Source: Paludibacteraceae bacterium | Lineage (GTDB): Bacteria > Bacteroidota > Bacteroidia > Bacteroidales > Paludibacteraceae | Direction: 5' to 3' | NCBI GenBank assembly: GCA_905233925.1 | Contig: CAJOFV010000019.1 | Location: forward strand, 1-35,590 | Length of the DNA stretch: 35,590 nucleotides | Part shown: positions 9,315 to 17,445 of the stretch, piece after piece | How the letters are laid out: each line of letters opens with the position of its first letter | Position numbering within the stretch: the first letter of the stretch is position 1 | Notes under the pieces: generated by a model | Told to the model about the DNA's origin: nothing | Database searches by the model: none | Seen by the model: only the letters and a program-made list of their open reading frames with translations | Program-made: the position numbers and the translations under genes

Positions 9315-9939
9315 AACATTTAAATTTTAAAGAGTTAATAAATAGTTTTTTATTTCCGTTCTCTATATCTGACGGAAAAATTCCTTCATATTCTGTAGAA
9401 CAGAAACTCGGCACGGCGTGCCGGTTGCCGCTACTGATGTCCATTCCTTCGTGGCGGTACGCGAGCCAGACCAGTTCGCAGCAATAAAGCTGCGTGGAGT
9501 CCTGCAAGAGGTAATCGTGGTCAAATACCGTTTTTTCCCGTTGTTTGGCGAGGCAGTATTTTGCCGCGCGTGCTGCCTGTTCGTCGGAGCAGTCGATGCG
9601 CATCCATGCTCCGCATTGCGCCCTGAGCGGCGAAAAGAACTCCGTTGCGGGTTCGTACTTAAGGTATTCGGGTTCGCCATGCGGCGCTTCTCCGGGCACG
9701 GCGTGTACGACCATCCACGTGTTTTTAAGGCTGTCAAAGAGCAAAATGCCAATGTGCGAGTACATGGCTCTGCTGAAGTGCGTGACCAAACGGCTTTCCG
9801 CTCCCCATCCGCACCGCAAGACCAAATCTCCGTCCCGAAAAGGCTCGTCCAAGTCAAATTCCTGCGCGTGTTTCGCCTTGTTGCAGGCGGAGATGAGCAT
9901 CAGCAGGGCGCATATATAGAGCAATCGGGAGCGTGTCAT
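9301..9939 (-). CDS. YiiX/YebB-like permuted papain-fold (NlpC/P60-related) lipoprotein, 212 aa
   Basis: Lipobox LMLISAC; FRDGDLVLRCG; YSHIGILL (candidate His) and QLYCCELVWLAY (candidate Cys). 14-bp overlap with the downstream gene. Confidence 0.75.
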   Translation of the reverse strand: MTRSRLLYICALLMLISACNKAKHAQEFDLDEPFRDGDLVLRCGWGAESRLVTHFSRAMYSHIGILLFDSLKNTWMVVHAVPGEAPHGEPEYLKYEPATEFFSPLRAQCGAWMRIDCSDEQAARAAKYCLAKQREKTVFDHDYLLQDSTQLYCCELVWLAYRHEGMDISSGNRHAVPSFCSTEYEGIFPSDIENGNKKLFINSLKFKCYEKN

Positions 9940-9942
9940 GGT

Positions 9943-11136
9943 TTACAAGTGCGTGCGCATAACGTTGACTACGCTGTCAAACTCGGCACGGTACTTGGCG
10001 GGCACAGGGTCTGCGGGCGGACTCTCGAGTTTCAAGGGATCCACAGGTGTGCCGTTCTTCCAAACACGGAAGTCGAGGTGCGGCCCTGTAGCCGCGCCAG
10101 TAGCACCGACGTAGCCGATAACCTGTCCCTGACTGACGTGCGAGCCGACAGCAATGCCTTTGCCGTACTTGCTGAGGTGCAAGTAGGCGGTGGTGTATGT
10201 CGAATTATGCTTGATTTTGACCATGTTTCCCGCCTGTCCCTTGTAGGCTTTCTCGATGACCACGCCATCGCCTATGGAGACCACGGGCGTGCCGGTCGGT
10301 GCCGCATAGTCCACGCCGGTATGCGGGCGGACAATCTTGAAGACAGGGTGTTTGCGGGCGTAACTGAAGTGCGAGGAAATGCGCTTGTAGTTCAGCGGCG
10401 CCTTAAGGAAAGACTTGCGGAGGCTCTTGCCGTCGCCGTCGAAATAGGTGTGGAGTTCGCCCGCTTCGAAGTAGAACGCCTCTTGCCACTTGCGTGCGTG
10501 GTAGAAGTTGCAGGCGTAAATCTGGCCGATGCCGACGCGTGTGGAATCCACGTAAATCTCGTCGAAGTAAACCCTGACGGAGTCGCCCTTCTGGAGGCCG
10601 AAGAAGTCAATAGTCCACGCGTATATTTCGCTGAGTTCGAGCGCGAGTTCGACGGGCAAATCGTTGCCGACCATGGCGTTCCAGAGACTGGATTCGATGC
10701 CGACGCAGGCGCTTTTCGCCTCATAACGCAGCGGTTTCTTATGGTGCTCGGCGTGCATGGAGTCCGTCAAATGGAGTACGGTTACTTCGCGTGAGGAAGC
10801 CTTGTAAATCCAGTAGCAGAGGTGCTCGACGCCTGCTGTGTCAGTCTGATGCAAGCCCAGGTATTCCTTTCCGGGACGAAGGCTGCGGACATCAAACTCG
10901 GTGCAGGGCAAGGTAGCCAGTTGTGCGAGTTGCTTGCGGTCAGCGCCGAGACGGCCGAGAATACCTCCGAGGGTTTCGCCCTGTTTGACGAAGCCTGTGT
11001 CTACGCGGAACGAGTCAATAGGCAAACCGTATTCGTAACGTACGGGTTCGGGGGTGTCGTCATATGTTTCGCCTTTTGTGCAGGCTGAAAGAACTGCTGC
11101 GAGAGCGATACATATATATATAAGGTGTGACTTCAT
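9943..11136 (-). CDS. M23 family metallopeptidase lipoprotein, 397 aa
   Basis: Lipobox LSAC; HTGVDYAAPTGTPVVSIGDGVV...YLHLSKY...GATGAATGPHLDFRVWKNG M23 motifs. Confidence 0.92.
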   Translation of the reverse strand: MKSHLIYICIALAAVLSACTKGETYDDTPEPVRYEYGLPIDSFRVDTGFVKQGETLGGILGRLGADRKQLAQLATLPCTEFDVRSLRPGKEYLGLHQTDTAGVEHLCYWIYKASSREVTVLHLTDSMHAEHHKKPLRYEAKSACVGIESSLWNAMVGNDLPVELALELSEIYAWTIDFFGLQKGDSVRVYFDEIYVDSTRVGIGQIYACNFYHARKWQEAFYFEAGELHTYFDGDGKSLRKSFLKAPLNYKRISSHFSYARKHPVFKIVRPHTGVDYAAPTGTPVVSIGDGVVIEKAYKGQAGNMVKIKHNSTYTTAYLHLSKYGKGIAVGSHVSQGQVIGYVGATGAATGPHLDFRVWKNGTPVDPLKLESPPADPVPAKYRAEFDSVVNVMRTHL

Positions 11137-11150
11137 ATATCTCTGCGGGA

Positions 11151-11909
11151 TTAGGACGGGGTGTTGATTTCTAATTTTTTCATCGGGTATTTGCGTGTCC
11201 AGGAGGAAACCTTCAGACGAATAACGCCGAGCAGCGCTTCGGAGAAGATGCCGCCGGACATTTTGCTGGTGCCAAGGACACGGTTGATGAAGATAATCGG
11301 CACCTCAACGATGTTGAATCCGCACTTGTAGGCGGTGAACTTCATCTCAATCTGGAAAGCGTAGCCTTTGAAGCGGATCTTGTCCAGTTCGATGGTTTCG
11401 AGCACTTCGCGGCGGTAGCATTTGAATCCGGCAGTGGTGTCGTGGATGTTCATGCCAAGCACGAAGCGGACGTATTTGGAGGCGAAATAGGACATGAGCA
11501 CGCGTCCCATCGGCCAGTTGACGACGTTGACGCCGCTGACGTAGCGGCTTCCGATAGCGACATCCGCGCCCTGGTTTGCGCAGGCGTCGTAGAGCTTGAG
11601 CAGATCTTGCGGGTTGTGCGAGAAGTCGGCATCCATTTCGAAGATGTAGTCGTACTTGTGTTCAATCGCCCACTTGAATCCGCAGATGTACGCGGTGCCG
11701 AGCCCTTGTTTGCCGGCGCGCTCAACGAGGAAGAGCTTGTCCTTGAACTCCTTTTTCTGCAGCCCCTTGACGATGTCAGCCGTGCCGTCGGGCGAGCCGT
11801 CGTCGATGATGAGGATGTGAAATTCCAACGGCAGAGCCATCACGGCGCGGATAATCGCCTCGATGTTCTCTTTTTCGTTGTAGGTTGGTATGATGACTAA
11901 TCTGTCCAT
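11151..11909 (-). CDS. Polyprenol monophosphomannose synthase-like GT2 glycosyltransferase, 252 aa
   Basis: MDRLVIIPTYNEKENIEAIIRAV...ILIIDDGSPDGTADIV...EMDADFSHNPQDL...GSRYVSG DPM1-like motifs. Confidence 0.92.
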   Translation of the reverse strand: MDRLVIIPTYNEKENIEAIIRAVMALPLEFHILIIDDGSPDGTADIVKGLQKKEFKDKLFLVERAGKQGLGTAYICGFKWAIEHKYDYIFEMDADFSHNPQDLLKLYDACANQGADVAIGSRYVSGVNVVNWPMGRVLMSYFASKYVRFVLGMNIHDTTAGFKCYRREVLETIELDKIRFKGYAFQIEMKFTAYKCGFNIVEVPIIFINRVLGTSKMSGGIFSEALLGVIRLKVSSWTRKYPMKKLEINTPS

Positions 11910-11924
11910 AACTGACGATAAGTT

Positions 11925-12731
11925 TTATTCTTTAATGGGCGTGTCTGTAAGTTCATAGACGGGACTCGCGTTGGTGCGGCTGAGCGGCTTGAGGAACACG
12001 TCCTCGAGGGCGTCGCGTACGGTGGCATAAGCAACCGTCGGGTCGTTGTTCTCCTGCGAGAGGTGGCAAAGGAAGACGTTCTTGAGCCCGTCGTGCCAGT
12101 TGTTGCGCAGCAGTTCGGCGCAGGTGGCGTTGCTCTGATGGCCTTTGGGCGATAGAATACGCTCCTTGAGGTAGGTCGGGTAGAGACCGTTGAGCAGCAG
12201 TTGCTCGTCATGATTCGCCTCGATAACGAGGTGGTTGGTCGTGCGGATGCACTCTGCCATCGTGGCGTTGGGCGAGCCGCAGTCCGTGGCAATCATGAAG
12301 CGCTGATCCATATAATCGATGACATAGCCGACGCACTCGGTGGAATCATGCGCGATGGGGAAGGTGTTGATAATCATGCCGTTGAGATCCCATTCGGTCT
12401 CTTTCTCGAAGAACCGGCGGGAGGTCTTGAGCTTCTCTTTGACGCCGTAGTTCTTGTCTATGCCGCTGTGAATGAGCGGCGTAGCGTAAATCGGGAGGTG
12501 CACCTTTTCGCCCAACGTACCGACGGCGCGGATGTGGTCGGCATGGTCGTGCGTGACAAGCACCGCCATAATATTGCGGAAATCAAGGTCCATTTCGCGG
12601 AGGTGCTTCTGAATGGTGCGCGCAGAAATTCCGGCATCAATAAGGATGCCCGAATACTTCGTGCCGAGGTAGTAGCAATTGCCACTACTGCCACTCGCAA
12701 AACTGCGAAATATGAGGTTCGTCTCCGCCAT
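11925..12731 (-). CDS. MBL-fold metallo-hydrolase, YycJ/WalJ-like, 268 aa
   Basis: FASGSSGNCYYLGT...ILIDAGISARTIQKHL...VTHDHADHIRAVG...ATDCGSPN, typical of the YycJ-type MBL family. Confidence 0.9.
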   Translation of the reverse strand: MAETNLIFRSFASGSSGNCYYLGTKYSGILIDAGISARTIQKHLREMDLDFRNIMAVLVTHDHADHIRAVGTLGEKVHLPIYATPLIHSGIDKNYGVKEKLKTSRRFFEKETEWDLNGMIINTFPIAHDSTECVGYVIDYMDQRFMIATDCGSPNATMAECIRTTNHLVIEANHDEQLLLNGLYPTYLKERILSPKGHQSNATCAELLRNNWHDGLKNVFLCHLSQENNDPTVAYATVRDALEDVFLKPLSRTNASPVYELTDTPIKE

Positions 12732-12771
12732 AGTTTTTCATATCGGAACGTGCGAACACAATTCCAACCCG

Positions 12772-12803
12772 CAAAAGTACACTTTTTTTTTGAATTATGC
12801 AAA
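12772..12803 (-). promoter_or_regulatory. Promoter for the minus-strand envelope cluster (TTTG-N20-TACTTTTG)
   Basis: CAAAAGTA at 12772-12779 and CAAA at 12800-12803, 20-bp spacer. Confidence 0.6.
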
Positions 12804-12814
12804 TTTATTGCATA
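12796..12814. promoter_or_regulatory. Palindrome TATGCAA-ATTTA-TTGCATA between divergent promoters
   Basis: Perfect 7-bp inverted repeat, 5-bp spacer, overlapping the minus-strand -33 element. Confidence 0.5.
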
Positions 12815-12818
12815 TTTT

Positions 12819-12850
12819 TTTGCATTTATCAAAGATTTTTTGTAATTTTG
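12819..12850 (+). promoter_or_regulatory. Promoter for the aminopeptidase P gene (TTTG-N20-TAATTTTG)
   Basis: TTTG at 12819-12822, TAATTTTG at 12843-12850. Confidence 0.6.
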
Positions 12851-12870
12851 CCGCCAAATTTTGAAGCCTT

Positions 12871-14676
12871 ATGACAGTTTTAGAGAGAATTAGTGCCCTT
12901 CGGGGCTTGATGCGTGAGCAAGGTTTGTCGGCGTACATCGTGCCCGGCACAGACCCCCACGCGTCGGAATACATGGCTCCGCATTGGATGGAGATGAGTT
13001 GGATAACAGGTTTCCTCGGCGAAACGGGAACGGCGGTCGTGACGCTTGACCGAGCGCTATTGTGGACGGACAGCCGCTATTACCTGCAGGCGGAAGCGGA
13101 ACTGCAAGGGACAAGCGTGGAGCTGATGCGCGAGTCGGATGTGGATTGCCCGAGCATCGCGGACTGGCTGAAAGCTGAAAGCGGAAAGTGGAAAGCGGAA
13201 AGTCTGTTAGTGGGAGTGAATCCGGAGATGTATTCGGTGAACGGCTATAAGAAGCTCCGCGAGGAACTGGAGGACGGCGGACTGGCGCTCAAATCGGTGG
13301 ATTTGATTCGTCCGATTTGGACGGAGAACCGCCCCGACATACCGCTGACGGCGCTGTATGAGTACGAGGACAAGTATGCCGGCGAGAGCGTGGAATCGAA
13401 ACTGCGCCGCGTCCGTGAAGCACTCGCGGAGAAACGCTGCGACGTGGTGGCGGAACTGGACGAGATTGGCTGGCTGCTGAACATCCGCGGGAAAGACGTG
13501 GATTACACGCCTTGCGTGATTGCATACGTGGTGGTGGAGAAGGAGCGTTGCACGCTGTTCGTTGACCCGCGTAAGGTGGATAAGGCTAATGCGAAGGTGC
13601 TGAAGGCGAAGGGAATAACGCTGCGCGGCTATGATGAAGTGTTCAGTTACCTGAACGGTTTGAAGGCAAGCGGCGTGCTGTTTGACGGTAACCGCGTGAA
13701 CGAAGCGCTGTACGAGGCTATCAATCCCGCCATAACGCGCAAAGTGAACGTGTCGCCGAGCCCGTTGCAGGTGATGATGTCCATTAAGAACGAGGTGGAA
13801 CTGAACGGCGAACGCGAAGCGATGAAAGTGGATGCCGTAGCGTTGACGCGGTTCTTCATGTGGCTGGAAAAAGAGGCGTTCAAGACGCCGCAGACTGAGA
13901 TAACGATAGCGGAGAAACTGCACGAGTTTCGCGCGTTGGGCAAGAATTTCACGGACGAGAGTTTCTGCACGATTGCCGGATGGAAAGGCAACGGCGCGAT
14001 TGTGCACTACCATGCGGAGCCTGATGCCTGCGCGAAGATTGAGGGCAACGGCGTGCTGCTGTTGGACAGCGGCGGGCAGTACCTCGACGGCACGACAGAC
14101 ATCACGCGGACGGTGTGGATTGGCGATGAGAAAGCTATTCCGGCGCAGGTCAAACGCGACTTTACGCTGGTGCTGAAAGGACATATCGCGCTCGCGAGAG
14201 CACGATTCCCGAAAGGCACGCGTGGCAACCAGTTGGATGTGCTGGCACACCAGTTTATGTGGCGCGAAGGCGTTTCGTACGGGCATGGAACAGGACACGG
14301 GGTAGGGCATTTCATGGGATGCCACGAAGGACCCGCGAACATCCGTATGGATAACAACCCCAATCCGATTAAGGAGGGCAACGTCTTCTCTGACGAACCC
14401 GGTATCTATCGCACCGGCGAATACGGCATACGTACGGAGAATCTGGTGATTGCTGTGCCCGCCAAAGTCAGCGAACATACAACCGGCGAGACCTACTATG
14501 AGTTCGAGACGATTACCCTGTGCTTCTACGACAAACGGCTCATGGATTTCAAGATGCTGACGCAGGAAGAAATTAACTGGATTAACAAGTACCACGCCCG
14601 AGTCCTTGCCGAGACGCTACCGAGACTCAACAAAGACGAACAGGCGTACCTGGTGGAAAAGTGCAAGCCGATATAA
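12871..14676 (+). CDS. pepP: Aminopeptidase P family (M24) Xaa-Pro peptidase, 601 aa
   Basis: M24 motifs: LLLDSGGQYLDGTTDITRTVWIG, GHGTGHGVGHFMGCHEGPANIR, EPGIY, RTENLV. Confidence 0.93.
   Translation: MTVLERISALRGLMREQGLSAYIVPGTDPHASEYMAPHWMEMSWITGFLGETGTAVVTLDRALLWTDSRYYLQAEAELQGTSVELMRESDVDCPSIADWLKAESGKWKAESLLVGVNPEMYSVNGYKKLREELEDGGLALKSVDLIRPIWTENRPDIPLTALYEYEDKYAGESVESKLRRVREALAEKRCDVVAELDEIGWLLNIRGKDVDYTPCVIAYVVVEKERCTLFVDPRKVDKANAKVLKAKGITLRGYDEVFSYLNGLKASGVLFDGNRVNEALYEAINPAITRKVNVSPSPLQVMMSIKNEVELNGEREAMKVDAVALTRFFMWLEKEAFKTPQTEITIAEKLHEFRALGKNFTDESFCTIAGWKGNGAIVHYHAEPDACAKIEGNGVLLLDSGGQYLDGTTDITRTVWIGDEKAIPAQVKRDFTLVLKGHIALARARFPKGTRGNQLDVLAHQFMWREGVSYGHGTGHGVGHFMGCHEGPANIRMDNNPNPIKEGNVFSDEPGIYRTGEYGIRTENLVIAVPAKVSEHTTGETYYEFETITLCFYDKRLMDFKMLTQEEINWINKYHARVLAETLPRLNKDEQAYLVEKCKPI
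13167..13201. repeat. Five perfect-length 7-bp tandem units (GCTGAAA GCTGAAA GCGGAAA GTGGAAA GCGGAAA) inside the aminopeptidase gene
   Basis: Read directly; encodes LKAESGKWKAES. Confidence 0.9.
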
Positions 14677-14677
14677 T

Positions 14678-14709
14678 GACTGAATGTGTGAAAGAGTGAA
14701 TGAGTGAAA
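14678..14709. repeat. Four 8-bp tandem units (GACTGAAT GTGTGAAA GAGTGAAT GAGTGAAA) filling the pepP-argS spacer
   Basis: Read directly; the array occupies nearly the whole intergenic gap. Confidence 0.85.
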
Positions 14710-14710
14710 G

Positions 14711-16486
14711 ATGAATAAACTGGAAAATATCCTGGCGCAGCAGGTCAAATCTGCGGTAAAAGAGTTGTACGGGATTGAGGCAGATGACAAAATGATTCAG
14801 CTTCAGAAGACCCGTCCCGAGTTTGAGGGACACGTGACGCTGGTGGTGTTCCCGTTCGTCAAGGCGGCGCGCAAAGCTCCCGCACAAGTAGCTGCCGAAA
14901 TAGGTGAAAAACTGGTCGGCGAAGTGGTGGCGAAGTTCAATGCCGTGCAGGGTTTCCTGAACCTCACGATTGCCGATTCCTTCTGGCTCGGACAGTTGGA
15001 GGCAATTGCTGCAGACGCGAACTACGGGCAACTGCCTGACCGCAACAAACTGATGATGGTTGAATATTCGTCGCCGAATACCAACAAACCGCTTCACCTC
15101 GGGCATGTACGCAATAACCTGCTCGGTTGGTCGATTGCGAAGATTCAGGAAGCGAACGGATGGAAAGTGGTCAAAACGAACATCGTCAATGACCGCGGCA
15201 TTCATATCTGCAAATCCATGCTCGCGTGGCTGAAGTTCGGCAACGGCGAGACCCCCGAATCGTCCGGCAAAAAGGGCGATCACCTCATCGGCGACTACTA
15301 CGTACGTTTTGACAAGGAATACCGCAAACAAGTGGCAGACCTCATGGCTAACGGCATGGACGAAGAGACCGCCAAACGTGAGGCACCGCTCATGAAAGAG
15401 GCGCAGGCGATGCTCCTCAAATGGGAACAGGGCGACAAGGAAGTGCGCGAATTGTGGGCAAAAATGAACAGCTGGGTCTATGCCGGATTTGACGAGACCT
15501 ACCGCAAAATGGGCGTGGCGTTTGACAAGATTTACTATGAATCCAACACCTATCTTGAGGGCAAGTCGGAAGTGGAGAAAGGCTTGGCTGCAGGGCAGTT
15601 CTACCGTCGCGAGGATGGTTCGGTTTGGGCAGACCTCACCAAAGACGGACTGGACGAGAAACTGCTGCTGCGCTCCGACGGAACGTCCGTTTATATGACA
15701 CAGGACATCGGCACGGCGAAGCTGCGCTATCAGGACTTCCCGATTGATAAGATGGTCTATGTGGTCGGCAACGAGCAGGAGTACCATTTCAAGGTGCTGT
15801 CTATTCTGCTTGACCGCCTCGGATTCCCATTCGGAAAAGAACTTGTGCACTTCTCCTACGGCATGGTCGAACTGCCAAACGGCAAGATGAAGAGCCGCGA
15901 GGGAACGGTGGTTGATGCGGATGACCTCATGGAGCAGATGATTGCCGACGCCCGTGAAATAAGCAAGGACAAGGTAAATACCCTGCCGGATATAACCCCC
16001 GAAGAAGCTGACGAAATTGCCCGCAAGGTCGGACTTGGTGCGCTCAAATACTTCATTCTGAAAGTTGACCCGCGCAAGAACATGCTCTTCAATCCCGAAG
16101 AGTCCATCGACTTCAACGGCAATACAGGCCCCTTTATCCAATACACCTATGCACGTATTCAGTCCGTTCTGCGCAAGGCCGACAATCTTCAAATTTTTAA
16201 ATTGTCAAATCTTCAAATGAACGCCAAGGAATTGGCGCTCATCCAGCGTCTCGCCGATTATCCGGCAGTGGTGCGTCAGGCTGGCGACGAGTTCTCGCCG
16301 GCGGTCATCTGCAATTATGCCTATGCACTGGCATGCGATTTTAACTCGTTCTACCATGATTATTCCATCCTGAACGAGCCCGACGAGGCGGTGCGCGCTT
16401 TGCGTCTGACGCTCGCCGCAACAGTCGCCAAAACAATCCGCCACGCCATGAACCTCCTCGGCATTGAAGTTCCGGACAGAATGTAA
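14711..16486 (+). CDS. argS: Arginine--tRNA ligase, 591 aa
   Basis: VEYSSPNTNKPLHLGHVRNNLLGWS (HIGH-type motif), GMVELPNGKMKSREGTVV, C-terminal LLGIEVPDRM. Confidence 0.97.
   Translation: MNKLENILAQQVKSAVKELYGIEADDKMIQLQKTRPEFEGHVTLVVFPFVKAARKAPAQVAAEIGEKLVGEVVAKFNAVQGFLNLTIADSFWLGQLEAIAADANYGQLPDRNKLMMVEYSSPNTNKPLHLGHVRNNLLGWSIAKIQEANGWKVVKTNIVNDRGIHICKSMLAWLKFGNGETPESSGKKGDHLIGDYYVRFDKEYRKQVADLMANGMDEETAKREAPLMKEAQAMLLKWEQGDKEVRELWAKMNSWVYAGFDETYRKMGVAFDKIYYESNTYLEGKSEVEKGLAAGQFYRREDGSVWADLTKDGLDEKLLLRSDGTSVYMTQDIGTAKLRYQDFPIDKMVYVVGNEQEYHFKVLSILLDRLGFPFGKELVHFSYGMVELPNGKMKSREGTVVDADDLMEQMIADAREISKDKVNTLPDITPEEADEIARKVGLGALKYFILKVDPRKNMLFNPEESIDFNGNTGPFIQYTYARIQSVLRKADNLQIFKLSNLQMNAKELALIQRLADYPAVVRQAGDEFSPAVICNYAYALACDFNSFYHDYSILNEPDEAVRALRLTLAATVAKTIRHAMNLLGIEVPDRM
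16183..16219. repeat. TTCAAAT-type degenerate repeat block inside argS
   Basis: CAATCTTCAAATTTTTAAATTGTCAAATCTTCAAATG; encodes DNLQIFKLSNLQM. Confidence 0.8.
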
Positions 16487-16501
16487 CAAAATCCATATAC
16501 C

Positions 16502-17413
16502 ATGAGAAACGCGATTTTACCTATTGTTATTGCCATCAGTTTGTGCTCGGTACAACTGACCGCTAACGCCCAGCTTACGGCCGGCAGTCCGCAGCTTATC
16601 GCTGACGGCGGTACGCAGCCGGTCTTGTCACCTGCCGGCGATTATGTCTTGGTGCGCGATGCCGGTGAAGCCGGTTTGACACGTATAAACATAAAAACCG
16701 GTGAACGGCTGTTGGTCGCTTCCGACAGCGATATCGACGGCGATGTTATATTCTCTGACGGAGGAACGATGATAGCCTATAAAACCATCGAATACCGTAA
16801 CCATCTGGCTTATCGTACTATCAAAGCGGCAAACCTGCAGACGGGCGAAATAAAGGTTCTTGACAAACCTGCACGCGAGAGTTTCGCTTTCCGCTTTGCG
16901 GGTGGAAAAATGAAAATCGCCAAGCGCACCACTATGCGTAGCCAGCGGTTGCTGACGGATATACGAACCGTTGAGCATGAATATGTACCGGCTGTCGAAG
17001 ACGATGACCTTGTGCTTTATGACGGCAACGTGCGGAAAGTGTTGAATCCCAACGGGAAAAATATCTACCTCTGGCAACAAATCTCCCCCGACGAACAGCA
17101 TATCGTCTATGTGGCAGTGAATGACGGCTGCCATACGTTCGTTTGCGATATGAATGGCAAAAACGTCGTGGACTTGGGGCATTATATTGGCGCACCGACC
17201 TGGATGGGAAACGATTGGATCATCGGTCAGCAGGACGAAGATGATGGCCATAGAATGACCGCCTCACGCCTCGTTGCCATCCGTCCTGACGGCTCCGATT
17301 TTCAGATTCTCCCAATAGCAGGGCTCAACATGCCCATCAATCCGAATGCCGCTGCCAACGGAAAAGTGACCTTCGAAAACGAGGGCAAAATATATCTCGT
17401 TGAAGTGAGATAA
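16502..17413 (+). CDS. Secreted TolB/WD40-like beta-propeller protein, 303 aa
   Basis: Signal peptide (MRNAILPIVIAISLCSVQLTANAQ); DGGTQPVLSPAGDYVLVRD, WQQISPDEQHIVYVAVNDG propeller-like repeats. Confidence 0.75.
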   Translation: MRNAILPIVIAISLCSVQLTANAQLTAGSPQLIADGGTQPVLSPAGDYVLVRDAGEAGLTRINIKTGERLLVASDSDIDGDVIFSDGGTMIAYKTIEYRNHLAYRTIKAANLQTGEIKVLDKPARESFAFRFAGGKMKIAKRTTMRSQRLLTDIRTVEHEYVPAVEDDDLVLYDGNVRKVLNPNGKNIYLWQQISPDEQHIVYVAVNDGCHTFVCDMNGKNVVDLGHYIGAPTWMGNDWIIGQQDEDDGHRMTASRLVAIRPDGSDFQILPIAGLNMPINPNAAANGKVTFENEGKIYLVEVR

Positions 17414-17445
17414 TATTTGTTCAAAGAACCAAAATATCGAAACCT

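Noticed and set aside
9418-10794. 458-aa plus-strand ORF opposite the YiiX-like and M23 genes
   Set aside because: Antisense to two clearly recognisable protein families; likely an open frame created by the GC-rich codon pattern.
13207-14595. 462-aa minus-strand ORF opposite aminopeptidase P
   Set aside because: Antisense to a well-supported M24 peptidase; no recognisable domain.
14627-16192. 521-aa minus-strand ORF opposite argS
   Set aside because: argS is unambiguous on the plus strand; the antisense product has no recognisable motif.
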